This document shows positions 26,663 through 38,200 of a stretch of DNA of 64,000 bases, in pieces. Each line of letters starts with the position of its first letter. The first letter of the stretch is position 1. The DNA is from Paratrimastix pyriformis (Eukaryota > Preaxostyla > Paratrimastigidae): NCBI GenBank assembly GCA_027972325.1, contig JAPMOS010000025.1, positions 310,001-374,000 of the forward strand. Reading direction: 5' to 3'. A program made the translations under genes and the position numbers. The notes beneath the pieces were generated by a model. That model had not been told where the DNA came from. It saw nothing but the letters and a program-made list of their open reading frames with translations, and searched no databases.

Positions 26663-28089
26663 ATGCAGCCAAGTTGGGAAGAGGCATTTCCGGGGAAAGG
26701 TCGGCGTTTCGGGGGATTGACGCATCTGGTTCATTCCTCGTCTAGCCCCGGGAGATGTTTTGGACGAGTTGGCTCATCTTCGGACCGAGAACGCTGAACT
26801 GCATGAGCGGGAGGAGGCATACTTGATGAGGATCACAATGAGGGAGCAGGAGTATCACGACCTGGAGGTCTGCGACCTTTTTTCGGCGCGGGTTTGTGTC
26901 GATCGGACGCAGCTCCAGGTGGACGAACTTCGGCAGCAATCTATCAACCCCGTCCCTCGGATGGGTGGGCTACTAGACCCGGCCGTCAACAAGGAATTCA
27001 TCCGTCTTCAGCAAGAGTTGGCTTCTGTTCGGCTACAGTTGAAGAAGGCACAGGTCTGGCCCCATTGACGGTTCCGTCTTCCTCATGGACAAAATCACCG
27101 CAGGAGGAGCTGGACGCTGTCCGGTTTATCCCCAGCAGCGCCTGGGGTAAACGGTTGGTGGCCAAACTCAAGATTCTCCAAGACGAGAACGAGGAGTTCG
27201 GCCGGGTCTTGAGCGAGGGTACTACCCACTGGCTCGAGGCCGAGCTGAGCAGGGAGAAGCAGACCGCGGATGCCCTCCGGCAATCCTTCCACGGTCCGTC
27301 ATTTCACCATCACCACCCCTGGGCCCAGTGCTGACCCACCCCCGCGCAGAATCCCAGGAATCCGTGACGCAGCTGAACGAGGAGATCGACGGGATGCAGG
27401 ACCTCATCCACCACCTCAAGCAGCAGCTGCACCGCTACGACCCGGCCGCCGCGGCCCTCCACAGCACCCCCAAGCCATGTGCGCGCACCCCTCCTACGAT
27501 TCCCAGCAAACCCGTCCAGCTGCTCGACCTGCCCGGCGTGCCCGAGTCGTTCACCATGGGCGACCTGGGCCGCATCATCCAGCAGGCCCTCACCCAGGCC
27601 GCCCAGATCGCCGCCACAACGGGCAGCGCACACGGGCAGCCCCCCGCCCCCGCCCCCGCCCCTGCCACAGCTCCGGGTCCGGTGGCCATCCCCAATAATG
27701 CGCCACCGCCAGCGCAACTCAAGAAGGAGGAATCCGTGGCCCGTCCGCTCTCCCCTGCCGCAGCGGCGATTGCCGTCGAGGCCGACCAGGTCGGCCGCAA
27801 ACACGGGCGTGAGGAGGGCCTCACTTCTGTGTCGGGAGCCGACCGCTCTGAAACGGCCGAGCCACCGCCCAGTCCGCCACACGCTGCCGACAATCTGGCC
27901 GGGGCCGGGAGCGGGAGCGCGTTACACGCCAGCGAGGAGGAAACAAGAGGCGGCGGCGAGGGTGGTGACGAGAGCAGTGGCGAGGGCGACGAGGGCAGTG
28001 GCGAGGGTGAGGGGCCACATGGTGGCGAAAGCGAGGGGCAGAAGGGCGACGGAGGAGCCGCTATGCCTTTGGAGCCCTCCGAGCCCTGA
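26663..28089 (+). CDS. WTAP: WTAP (m6A methyltransferase complex regulatory subunit)
   Basis: Homologue of WTAP/Mum2/FIP37, the coiled-coil scaffold of the nuclear mRNA N6-adenosine methyltransferase complex. Exons 26663-26699, 26746-26867, 26913-27053, 27104-27293 and 27350-28089 give 409 residues. The first ~230 residues are coiled coil. Diagnostic matches include VMRL-like LMRITMREQE, the MGGLLDPAVNKEFIRLQQEL block, and FIPSSAWGKRLVAKLKIL followed by QDENEEFGRVLSEG, which tracks the human KFTPDSQTGKKLMAKCRML..QENQELGRQLSQG region. The C-terminal ~170 residues are Pro/Ala then Gly/Glu/Ser-rich, as in animal WTAP. Start ATG 26663 is chosen because only its frame joins exon 2 in phase. Confidence 0.93.
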
Positions 28090-28158
28090 ACCCCCCCCCC
28101 CCCCCCCTCCCCCACCCACCCACCCTCCTTGTCTTTTTCGACCCTCCTTGCTGTTATT

Positions 28159-29449
28159 TTAAACCACCAACCGTGGCGATTGGGGTCCTGCATAGAAATG
28201 GACCATTTCATCGGGCTGCCGAAAAAAGACGGGGGGAGGGATGGCCTCTGCAAGCGCGCTGGACCGGACGGGCAGGCACGTGTCAGAATGTGGTCTCTCT
28301 AGCCGACTCCGTCTTGGCCAGCAAAATCTGCGGAGGGCAGCGCCCGAACAAGGATGGCCCTCTTTCGCCTGTTTCGCAATACCAACCGTGGTGGCGTCGG
28401 CACAGATAAGACCCTGCCGGAGATCAAAGAATCAGACCGTCTTGAGTGCTGGATCCATTTCGGACAGACCATGTGAAAGCAGGAGAAAAGGGAGAGGAGC
28501 ACGGCAAGCATGGAGGTGACAAGGAGAAAGACGAAGAGCACAGGATGCCCAGTGATTCCTCCCGAAGTAGCAGAAAAGGTTCTGAACCCGGGGGGACGCC
28601 AAATGAGAAGGCCTGAAGTTATCGCGTAGAGGATGCAGGCGGTCGCAGTTGAGAGAAGGAAGTAGAGGAACACTCCGTGATTACGAGAGCCGACGCAGTT
28701 TCCGATCACATCGCAGTGATGGTCGAATCGTTCGATGCACGCACCACAAACGTAACAGTGTTTGGTACCCTGTGGCCTCCAGATCTGGCACTCTGGACAG
28801 ATCTTCCCCCCGATGATGCGCGGGCCACCTTCCGCTCCGCCCGATGCTTCCGCAAATTCGAGCGATGGCGCCGAGACGGGGAGAGGGAAGTCCCCGCTCT
28901 CCTGGGGAACCGTGCCGGGGGGCTGCCCAAGAAATGCAGTCTGGTTGTCGAGGGGAAACTGGAATCGTTTGGGGAGCATCCCCGGATCCATGCACTGCAC
29001 GGAGGCCAGGAAAATGGGGACCAGTCCCCATCCCAAAATGGCGCTCGCGATCAAGAGTCCAAGGAATGGTGATCTCCCAGGACCAGACGTGGATCCAATA
29101 GGAATGAATAGGAGGAAGAGGGCAGCGACATCGACAAAGAGCACCAGGAACCAGACTGCGACGGGGGTGTGAGGGTTTGATCCAAGGAGCCATCGACCCC
29201 AACAGCATGAATAATGATTTGAAATAACTGGTGGTCTTGTTCCAGAAGGGAAGGATGCGTGCTCAAGAAGGAGAGGGAGCGACGGTGGGCAGGACAGGGT
29301 CGAATACCCGATAGAGGCAGCGCGCACATCGGAAAAACGGCCACGAGTGGCGCTATTATCACCGCACAGCGTGTGTTTGGTGCGAATGAGGTTGTGGATG
29401 CACAGGAGAGGTGGACTGGGAGCCAAACGTGTGCTCCGGCATGTTCTGG
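28159..29449 (-). CDS. DHHC-type protein S-palmitoyltransferase
   Basis: Integral membrane enzyme that palmitoylates cysteines. The cysteine-rich domain reads CPECQIWRPQGTKHCYVCGA, then RFDHHCDVIGNCVGSRN, with the catalytic DHHC intact. Two hydrophobic helices precede it (VAVWFLVLFVDVAALFLLF; FLGLLIASAILGWGLVPIFL) and two follow (FLYFLLSTATACILYAI; VLFVFLLVTSMLAVLLSLF), the standard four-TM layout. A GTCTGT intron (28414-28469) just after CFHM leads to LICADATT, the TTxE-like position of the family, and an 84-residue last exon ending at 28159; unspliced, the frame would stop at 28299. The 5' end is unsure: no in-frame ATG precedes the first TM in the main exon, so a short upstream exon is likely (ATG at 29447-29449 is one candidate). 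Confidence 0.85.
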
Positions 29450-32400
29450 GAGCCGGGGGTTCTTTTCTCTTCTTTCAATCAAGCCGTTGCGCTCTCACCT
29501 CCTCAGCCCTGCAGAAGCCCCTCCGGCAGTCCTCAATTCTTAACTTTTTGAGGAGGTCAGATCATTCTGCCCAACCCAGTACCCCATCTGGAGCACCTCA
29601 TCACGAGCCACTTCGCTATCCCCTGTGCCGGTCCCTTGACACAGCACTTCCAACGCCGCCTCCGCGTGACCCTGGACAGCCATTAGCACATCAACAGACA
29701 GCCACAGCCACTCCAGGCAGTTCTATAGGATCATCCGCGGGTCCCATTCCCCACACCCCTTCTGATCCGACGGCCCGTCCGCCTCATTCAACGAGCGAAA
29801 AGCGCCCCAGTGGCTCGCCCCCAGTCCGCGAGCACATCTCCTCGTGTTACGAGGACGTCCAGCTGCCTCACATCCCCATCCACATCTCCGTGGATGGGAA
29901 CCGGATCCCTCGGTGGGACCGCCTCAGCGCGGTCCTCCTCCGGCCCATCCACTGCATCGAAGATTTCCAGGAGTCCCTCACCGTGGTCAACGCCGGCCAT
30001 CCCATCGACGTCGAGGGTCTTCGCAGCTTCCTGACGGAGCATTGCTCCCCGGACGAGTGTTCGGTCATCTTCCAGAGCATCCTGCCCAAGATCGTGGAGC
30101 TTGCCCTCCGGGTGGAGTCGCTGTGCCCACTCCCCCAGTCCCCCGAGCGAGGCCCACCTGGCCCCGCCGGCATGGCAGCTCCGCCCCCTCCGGCAGCCGA
30201 TCGCCCCGGGGTGACATCCACCCCATTCACTTCGCTCCCTCGGATGGTGCCCCTCGGTCCTGGTCTGGTCTCCATCCCCCCGGCGTGTTCGTCTCACCCC
30301 CCCGGCCAGGCGCACCCGCTCCCATCCGGGTCGAGTCCCGCACCTTCACCCAGCTGCAGGCGGCCTGCCTACTGGCCAACGCCTTCCTGTGCGCCTTCCC
30401 GGGCCGCAACACGACCTACCGTGGGCTGCCCTCGTTCAGCTTCAGGCGGCTCTTCGGGGCCTTGGGCTGGGAGGCGGGCGCCGTGTACCGGGGCGTCCTG
30501 CCCGCATGCACGGGGCCCCAGGCATCCAAACTGCAGGCCTTCCTGCACTACTTCCTGAGGGTCTCCAGGCGGGGTCCGCCCCCACCCCCCACACCATCCC
30601 CCAGGCTGTCATGCGGTATATGTCCCTCCCATCGAATCACCCGTGGTTGGTGCGTGTGGGTGCAGCGCCCAAGGGCAGCCTGACCATCGAGCGGCGTGCC
30701 CTGGACGTGCCGCCAGACTGGGCCCACAGCCCGGCCCCGCTGTGCCCGCTGGAGATCGCATGGACGGGCCTCATCGAGGACAGGTCCGCCCCCCTCCCCT
30801 CCCCCTCTCGGGCCACTCTCCTCCACGCCTCCCACGTGGCCCGCAACCCGCGTCGGTGCTGCTCCGCCCGATTCGCTTCCTCCGCATCACACACTCATCA
30901 CCCGCTCCCGCCCTCATGCCGCCCGCCCTCATCGTCTTCTGCTTCACTCTCCACATTCCAGCCCGCCCGAGGCCCTCCGGGTGGACTTTGCCAACAAATT
31001 GGTGGGCGGCGGCGTCCTGGGCAACGTCCGTCTCCTCCCCTCCCCCTTCCCCCCTCTTGGCTGGCCCATGGACAACCCCCGCCGTCTCGCCTGTTGTCCG
31101 TCTCAAGGGGCCGCCCACGATGAGATAGATCCTCTCATCTTCACCAACAACCCGTCGCCATGCCGGGGGGTGGGTCCACCCAGGGGGCCGTCCAAGAGGA
31201 GATCCTCTTCACGATCTTCCCCGAGCTGCTCCTGACCCGGCTGCTCTGCGAGGAGCTGGACGACTGCGAGGTCCGCGCCCCTCCCTTGCTCTGCACCACC
31301 CCTGCACCCTGGGGGCAGTCCGCCCCCCGTCGCGTCACCACCACCCCGTCATGCGCGTCATTATCCCTCGGGGTGGGTGCAGACCCTGGTCATGCGGGGC
31401 GTCGAGCGGTTCTCACGCTACTCGGGCTACTCGGACACATTCGCATACACGGCCGACTTCGTCGACCAGGCCCCCATGTCCGCGTGGTTGCCCCACGCCC
31501 CGCCCCGCCCCGCCCCGCCCCGCCCCGCCCCGCCCCGCCCCGCCCCGCCCCGCCCAGCTCAGCCCAGCCCCAGCCCAGCCCCCAGCCCAGCCCGCCCAGC
31601 CCCGCCCCGCCCAGCCCCGCCCAGCCCCGCCCAGCCCCGCCCCGCCCCGCCCCGCCCCGCCCCGCCCATCGTCCTGTGGTCCGGCTGCTGACTCTCTGCC
31701 CCCCATCCCACTCGGCTTACTGACGGGATGCGCCCACCAGCGACCCTGCGACGGGCCACCGGGGAGCGCCTTCGTGGCCATGGACGCGCTGCAGTTCGGC
31801 CGGGGCCCGGCTGAGGTGCCCCGCCAGTTCGCCGCGGGCCCTCCGCCGCGAGATCAACAAGGTGCGCCACCTCCCACCTCCCCACCCTGTCCCGTCCCCC
31901 GGCCTCCCCGAGAGCACTGCCTTTTCTTGTGTGCCGATCCTGTCACGGGAGTTCACATCCCTTTCCCGGCGTGCCGCTGCTTTGCCTTTCCCCGTCCCTG
32001 CCATGCTGCAGGCCTACTGTGGTTTCTCGGCCGCCCGACCTGGCCAACCCGTCGCCACGGGCCATTGGGTCCGCCTCCCTCCCTCCCCCTCCCTTCCCCC
32101 CCCCCCCCCCCCCCCGTCCCTTTCCCTGATCGCCGACCGCTGGCCTGGTTGTGGTGGTTGTGGTGATGATGATGGGGGCGGGGGACGCGGCGCAGGGCTG
32201 CGGGGCCTTCCACGGGCAACCCGAGCTGAAAGCCATCGTGCAGCTGATGGCCCTCTCCCACCACCAGCTTGCCCAGCGCACCCCGCCCGACCCGGCCGCC
32301 CCGGCCCCTGCAGCCCCTACCCCTGGGCGGCTGCTCTACTCGGTGGTGGGGGACGCCTCGTTCGGCGAGCGGCTGGCGGGGCTCCACGAGACCCTCACCG

Positions 32401-33219
32401 CCCAGGCCGTCACCGTCGGTCCGGAAACAGCTGGGGGATCTCGCTGTTGGGTGCGGTGCTGTGTGGCGGGAAGGCGGGAAGGTGAGAAGGGATGGTGGGA
32501 AGGGAAGGTGGGAAGGGGAGGGAATGAGACAATGAAGATGCAGCACCCGACACACTTTGATCGTCCCGATTCCCCCTGGCCGCGCAGGCCAACTGTGGGA
32601 GGCCCTTCTCGACTACGGGACCCTCCTCGCCGACGCCCGCCGACGCCCCTGCCCCGCCGCCACCCCGCAACTGGCGGGCGCAACCGCAGAGCCCGCTGCG
32701 GCCCCTGCCCCTGCCCCTGCCCGCCCATCAGGGCTCTTTCGCTACCTGCTGGTCCGGTTCAGCCCGCCGGGGGCCGCCATCCCGCCCGAGGCGCCCGCCG
32801 ACCCGGCCGCCACCCTGCCCACGGCCCTCGGGCCCCTGAACGACGAGGCCGAGGCAGCCGCCTCGGTGGAAGCCTCCCCGGCCCCCTCCTGCTCCCCGCC
32901 CTCTTCGGACGAGGCCGCCTCCACGCCCGCGCCCGCGTCGGCACCCGTGGGCGCTGTCGGTATGGTGGTTCATCCCCGTGGCCGTCCCGAGGGCCTCGCG
33001 GGCGACTGCACCGACGAGAGCCACACCTGCAAGCGCGCCCGCCGAGAGGACGAGGCAGCGCCCGCCGCGCCCGCTGAGGATCCGGCCCCCTCCTGGAGCC
33101 AGAGCTCCATCGAGGCACACCTGGCTGAGCAGGGTCCCCCGATGGGCGAACCCGAAGCTGCTGCCTGCCCACCGATCGGCACTCGGGATGATGGGCCAGC
33201 CCCCACGGCAGGCCAATGA
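29386..33219 (+). CDS. PARG: Poly(ADP-ribose) glycohydrolase (PARG)
   Basis: Hydrolyses poly(ADP-ribose) chains. Exons, most placed by PARG homology: 29386-30262 (start tentative; an in-frame 48-nt intron near 29460 is possible), 30310-30560, 30605-30783, 30962-31025, 31184-31270, 31383-~31460, 31741-31861, 32012-32068, 32196-32418, 32588-33219. Landmarks: [29 protein letters not shown] spliced to GAVQEEILF (catalytic GGG...QEE), [43 protein letters not shown] and [13 protein letters not shown]. The frame slips by one base between DALQF and REINK (~31826), probably a consensus error. The N-terminal ~290 residues hold a PCNA-box-like QSSILNFL; the C-terminal ~200 are acidic/Pro-rich and end with SQSSIEAHL. 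Confidence 0.92.
31495..31671. repeat. (CCCCG)n-type pentanucleotide satellite in a PARG intron
   Basis: C-rich CCCCG/CCCAG units occupy most of the ~280-nt intron between the YSGYSDTF exon and the DALQF exon. Confidence 0.88.
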
Positions 33220-33743
33220 GGCGCCCGCTTCGTCCTCGAGGGCGACGAGACCCGCTCCTTGTTCGCCTCGTCGTCTTCATTCTTCTTCTGCATCGGGCGG
33301 TCACATCCTGGGCGAGCGCTGGGCGCGCTTCGCCGTCATCTCCCTTCATCCGTCAAGCTGTTAACAGTACCGTGTTTGGTGGCTTCCATTCCTCGAAGCC
33401 GGGCGTACGGCGGTGGCCCTCGGGCGCCGGCCCCTCCACCAGCGGAGGGAACCGAAAAAAACAAAAAAGAGGCACCGGCAGTCACTGCGGTGCGGTGGTG
33501 GTGGGGGCGAAACGAAACGGAGAAAAAATGGCGGATGACCATGACGTAGCGCGTGGCGAGTCGACACCGGCCTGTGATGGCGCCAGCGCGGGGACGGGTG
33601 TCATGGAGATCGTGATATACCCGGGTAAGCGTATCTTGCTGGAGGCTCGCCATGCAGAGTCCTGACGACCTGCCTCCTCTGATTGCCGGTGGTGAGTCTG
33701 TCACCCGTGGGGGGGAATCCGCAAAGGACCTCTCGTCGAACAG
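33220..33743 (+). other. Intergenic/5' leader before the channel gene
   Basis: A short open frame starts at ATG 33528 (MADDHDVARGE...) and could be an upstream ORF. A GTCTGT...CAG segment at 33697-33743 has the size and donor of local introns, and its acceptor abuts the channel ATG at 33744, suggesting a 5'-UTR intron. Confidence 0.35.
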
Positions 33744-35218
33744 ATGGGGGCTGCTTTCTCGAGCATCCCTTATTTTCTCCACTGGTCCGAGTGCGGGAAC
33801 CGCAAAACACGTGCCAAGCGAGCCCAATCTGTGAAGACGGCATGCCAGAAAATCTCAGAATCGATGCGCTTCCGATTCTTTATGCTTTTTGTCATCCTCC
33901 TCAACTCCATTTTGCTTGCCTTGTATAAGCCTGCACTGGCGCCATTATCAGGTAATAATTTCGTCCTCGATATGACAGAGGAGCTATTTGTGCTCTTCTT
34001 CATGCTTGAGTTTGTGGTTCGTCTCCTCGCTGAAGGTTTCAGGCCCTACTTTTCAAAGGTGTGGAACATGTCTGTATGCACATCTTCGTGTTTGCTTTAT
34101 CTCTGGGCCTAGCTTCGATTTTTCAATGCTCCTCGTTGGGGTCATCGCCTGCTTCTTCCACTGGATTTCGGTGCTGCCCACCATGGTGCACGGAGGGACC
34201 CTCCCCATAGGGGTCCGCTTTTTTTCTATCGCGTCAGCGTCTCGAACACCTCCCCTTCCAGGTCGTGACCTCTCTCAGCGTCCTCCGTTTCATCCGCTGC
34301 CTGCGCCCGCTGCGCCTCCTGTTCTTCTTCAAGTGCCCCCGGGATCTGGTCAGGTCCTACGCCACCAGTCTGAAGCACGTCTCGCGGCTGCTGGTGCTTG
34401 TGGTGGCCCTGCTGTGGCTCTTCGGGCTGATCGGAATGCAGCTCTTCGGGGACGCCATGCACAACCGGTGCCTGACCCCCGTCCCGGCCAACATCACCGC
34501 CGGGGATGCAGTCGTGCTCACCTACAAGGGAGAACCCATCAAGGCACGTCCCACCCCTTCTTGCGCTTGCCTCATCTCCACCATCTTCATCATCCGCTCA
34601 CCAACATCACCCTGTCATCCCCCCCCTCCCCCCCCCCCCCCCCGCAGGCTCTGGTGGACCTGGGCCATGATCGCCTGTGCGGTCATGCCTTGGTGCGGAT
34701 GCCGGCCTTGGGCGAGTATCACCCCGTGGGGGACCTGTTGTCGGCCCTCCCCAGACGGTGGTCATCGAGGCAGCGTGGGGCGGTCCCGCGCCCCTGGCCA
34801 GGCGGCCATGGAGCAGGTGGGCATCATCAAGTGGGCTGCCTTCGGCGGGCATGCTTGCCCACAGGTTCGCACCACCACCACCACCACCACCACCACCACC
34901 ACCACCACCACCACCACCACCACCACCACCACCACCACCACCACCACCACCCCTCCGCCAGTACCTCTAGACTCCGACTCTTCGGCTCCTGTTCATCCTC
35001 CGATCCGACGGCCCGTCCAATGCTGGTGTGTACGTGTTTGTGTGTGTGTGTGTGTGGGGGGGGAGAGAGACGATCTGTACCGAGTCGCCTTGGACACCCA
35101 ACCTGAACGGAACCAGCTTCGACCACGGTCCTTCTCCTCGCCCTTCTCCCCTCGCCCTCCGATCACGCAGCACTCCGAGGATGGGTCATCCCGTTCATGG
35201 CTTCCTCTGGATCCCCCC

Positions 35219-35265
<47 letters not shown>

Positions 35266-38200
35266 ACATTAAAAAAGAGGGAGGAAAGACACCGCAAGAA
35301 GTGTAGGCACAGTCCGCGAGGGAAGCGCCATAGTCAAGCAGTGTCCACCAGGCCAACAACATACACAAGCAGGCAGCAGCGTCGGTCAACGGCAAAGCGC
35401 TCGGGGAAGAGTACGTCAACATCAGAAACCGGTAATCCGGATCCACAAGGGATCCAGATCCACAAGGGATCCAGCACATGGTGTGGATGGACAGCTCACG
35501 CTCTCACCACATCGCACAGCGCCAAAGGGGTGTCGCCAAAGGGCATCAAGTGAGCATCAGCAAGTGGACGTAGGGGCAGCACGACCAGGGCAGGCTGCAC
35601 GTTGCACAGCGGCACGATGAAGAACTGGACGGGACGGAAAGGGACGGGACGGAAAGGGACGGGGTGTGGTGTGTGTTTTGTGTGTGTTTGTGTGTGTGTG
35701 TGTGGAAGTAGGGACAGGAAGAAAGAAAACGGTCCATCCCCACGAGACGGGGCACGCACACGCACAATCCACACACACACGCACCACACGTCATACTCAC
35801 ATCACACACGCACACAGGGCTGATCGCCTTCATGACGGTCTTCCAGGCGATGACCCTGGAGGGATGGACCCAAGTCATGTACTACGTCCGCCCCCGGCCC
35901 CCGGCCTCCCCGGCCTCCCCGGCCTCCCGGCCTCCCCGGCCTCCCCGGCCCCCCGGCCTCCCCGGCCTCCCCGGCCCCCGGCCTCCCCGGCCTCCCCGGC
36001 CCCCCAGCCTCCCCGGCCTCCCCGGCCTCCCCGGCCTCCCGGCCTCCCCGGCCTCCCGGCCTCCCCGGCCTCCCCGGCCTCCCCGGCCCCCCCCACCCAC
36101 CCCCACCCACCCCCCACCCACCCCCACCCACCCCACCCCACCTCCGGCCCCGGCCCTTCCACTCCCTCCCGCTCTGCTCCGCCCCGCTCTGCATGAGCCA
36201 TGTCCATGCTCACCACCCCACCACCACCCCGCACACACGCACACGCACACACCAGACGATGGACGCGGTTGGGCCTGCGGCGGCGGTCTACTGGGTGCTG
36301 CTGGTGCTGATCTGCAACATGATCTTCATGAACATGCTCATGTCCCTCACCAACCAGCGCGTCTCCGAGATGGTCGGCCCCCCATCCCACCACCCTCCGT
36401 CATCCTTCTCCGTTCCCCTTCTCCGTTCCCCTTCTCCTTTCCCCTTCTCCTTTCCCCCCTCATCCACGCGTCTCCAACCCCCCCATGGGCGCTGCTTGCG
36501 GCTGCACGTCGGGCAGCTGGAGCGGTCCGAGTCCGTGAACAACGCCCTCAGCAACTTCCAGGACCTGACCCGGGGGTGGCGCCGCGCCTTCGACCAGACC
36601 GCCTTCGGCCGCTTCTGGGCCGACCAGCTCGCCTTCTCCCCGTCAGACGTCCGCCACGCACCCACACACCACCCAGCGCCGTTCTCCTCCTCCCCACACC
36701 ACCCCACACCACACCACCCCACACCACCCCACACCACCCCACACCATCCCACACCATCCCACACCATCCCACACCACACCATCCCACACCATCCCACACC
36801 ACACCACACCACCCCACAGGAGTATGAAAAGCGCATCCAATCGGGGGGGCAGCCGGTGCACCCGAACCCGTTGGCAGCTGGCCCCACGGTCGGCCCCGGC
36901 TGCGCCATGGCGCCGGCCCCCAACCCCAACGCGCCCCTCGCCGGCCCCCCGGCCCAGCCCTCAGCTGGCGGCACTGCTCCGCCCCAGACCCCGTCGGACG
37001 CATCGAACCCGGCCATGCTCGGGCCCATCGAGCTGAGGGGGGACGCCGAGGGCCGCTACCTGACCTTCCTGCGCGGCCGGGCCCAGCTGGAGCGGTCGGT
37101 GGTGTACAAGCGCTGGTTCCTCTTCGTGCGGCTGGCCCCAATCACCATCTTCGCGGCCGTGGCCATGGGGCACTACGCCTTCATGTCCAAGGGGTCCGAG
37201 GTGGCCCTGGACGTCATCGGCATGGTCGCCACGGTGCTCTTCACGGCCGAGGTGACCATCATGGTCCGCGCGCGCCCCTCCCGGTCCCCCTCCGGGTGGT
37301 CCAATCTGGGGGGCTGATCGAATGGGTGGCTCGATGTCCGGAAAAGGTGACGATGACTCATGAATCACGGGGGCGGACGCAGATTCTGGGCATGGGCTTT
37401 GCCCGGTACCTGCACTACTCCCTCTGGAACCTGTTCGACTTCCTGCTCCTCATCGGCTGCTACGCCGAGGTCCGCCGCTGCCGCTGCCACCGCCCCACAT
37501 CACATCACACAACACTACTTCTGTGTGACACAGACTACATCCGCGTGACACCCCGATCGACTCTCACGCCACCCTCTTTTCGGTCCCCCCCCCCCCCCCC
37601 CCCCCGGATCGCCTTGGCCGCTCTGCAGATCATTGTGGGTGCCGGCAACCCGCTCGGGGCCGTGGGACTTCTGCCCCTCGGGGCGTGTTCACCTTCCGGG
37701 TGATGCACCTGTTCCGCATCTTCGGCAGGTTCCACTGGCGCTCCTTCCAGCGGCTCCTGTGGACGTTTTCCGCGTCGGCGCCCAGCTGGCCACCTGGGGG
37801 GCCACCCTGCTGGGGTCTTCTTCGTGTGCGCCCTGATGGGGCTCAACATCCTGGGCGGGGCGCCCTTCCACAGCACCGTCCGCTGCAACAGAGGCCTCCC
37901 CCCCCCCCCCCCCCCCCCCCACACACACACACTCTGGTTTTTGTTTTCCCGTTACTCCTTTCCTTCTTTACGACACACACACACCCCGCTCTCCTTCTCC
38001 TCGCGTGTCAATCATCACCCCGGTCCCGTTCGGGGCACTGCAGGTGAGTCCGCTCTCGGCTGGCATCCCCGACTGGCCGCTGCCCGAGCCGCTCAGCCCG
38101 CTGGACGCCTCGGCGGCGGCCTCGGACTAACTTCGACACGCTCATGTGGAGCTTCTACTCGGCTTTCCAGCTCTTCACCGTCCGCAATGCGCCCCCTGCC

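Noticed and set aside
28299-28470. Read-through C-terminus of the DHHC protein ending at 28299
   Set aside because: A GTCTGT intron at 28414-28469 gives a phase-0 join to LICADATT, which fits the family better than the unspliced Arg-rich tail.
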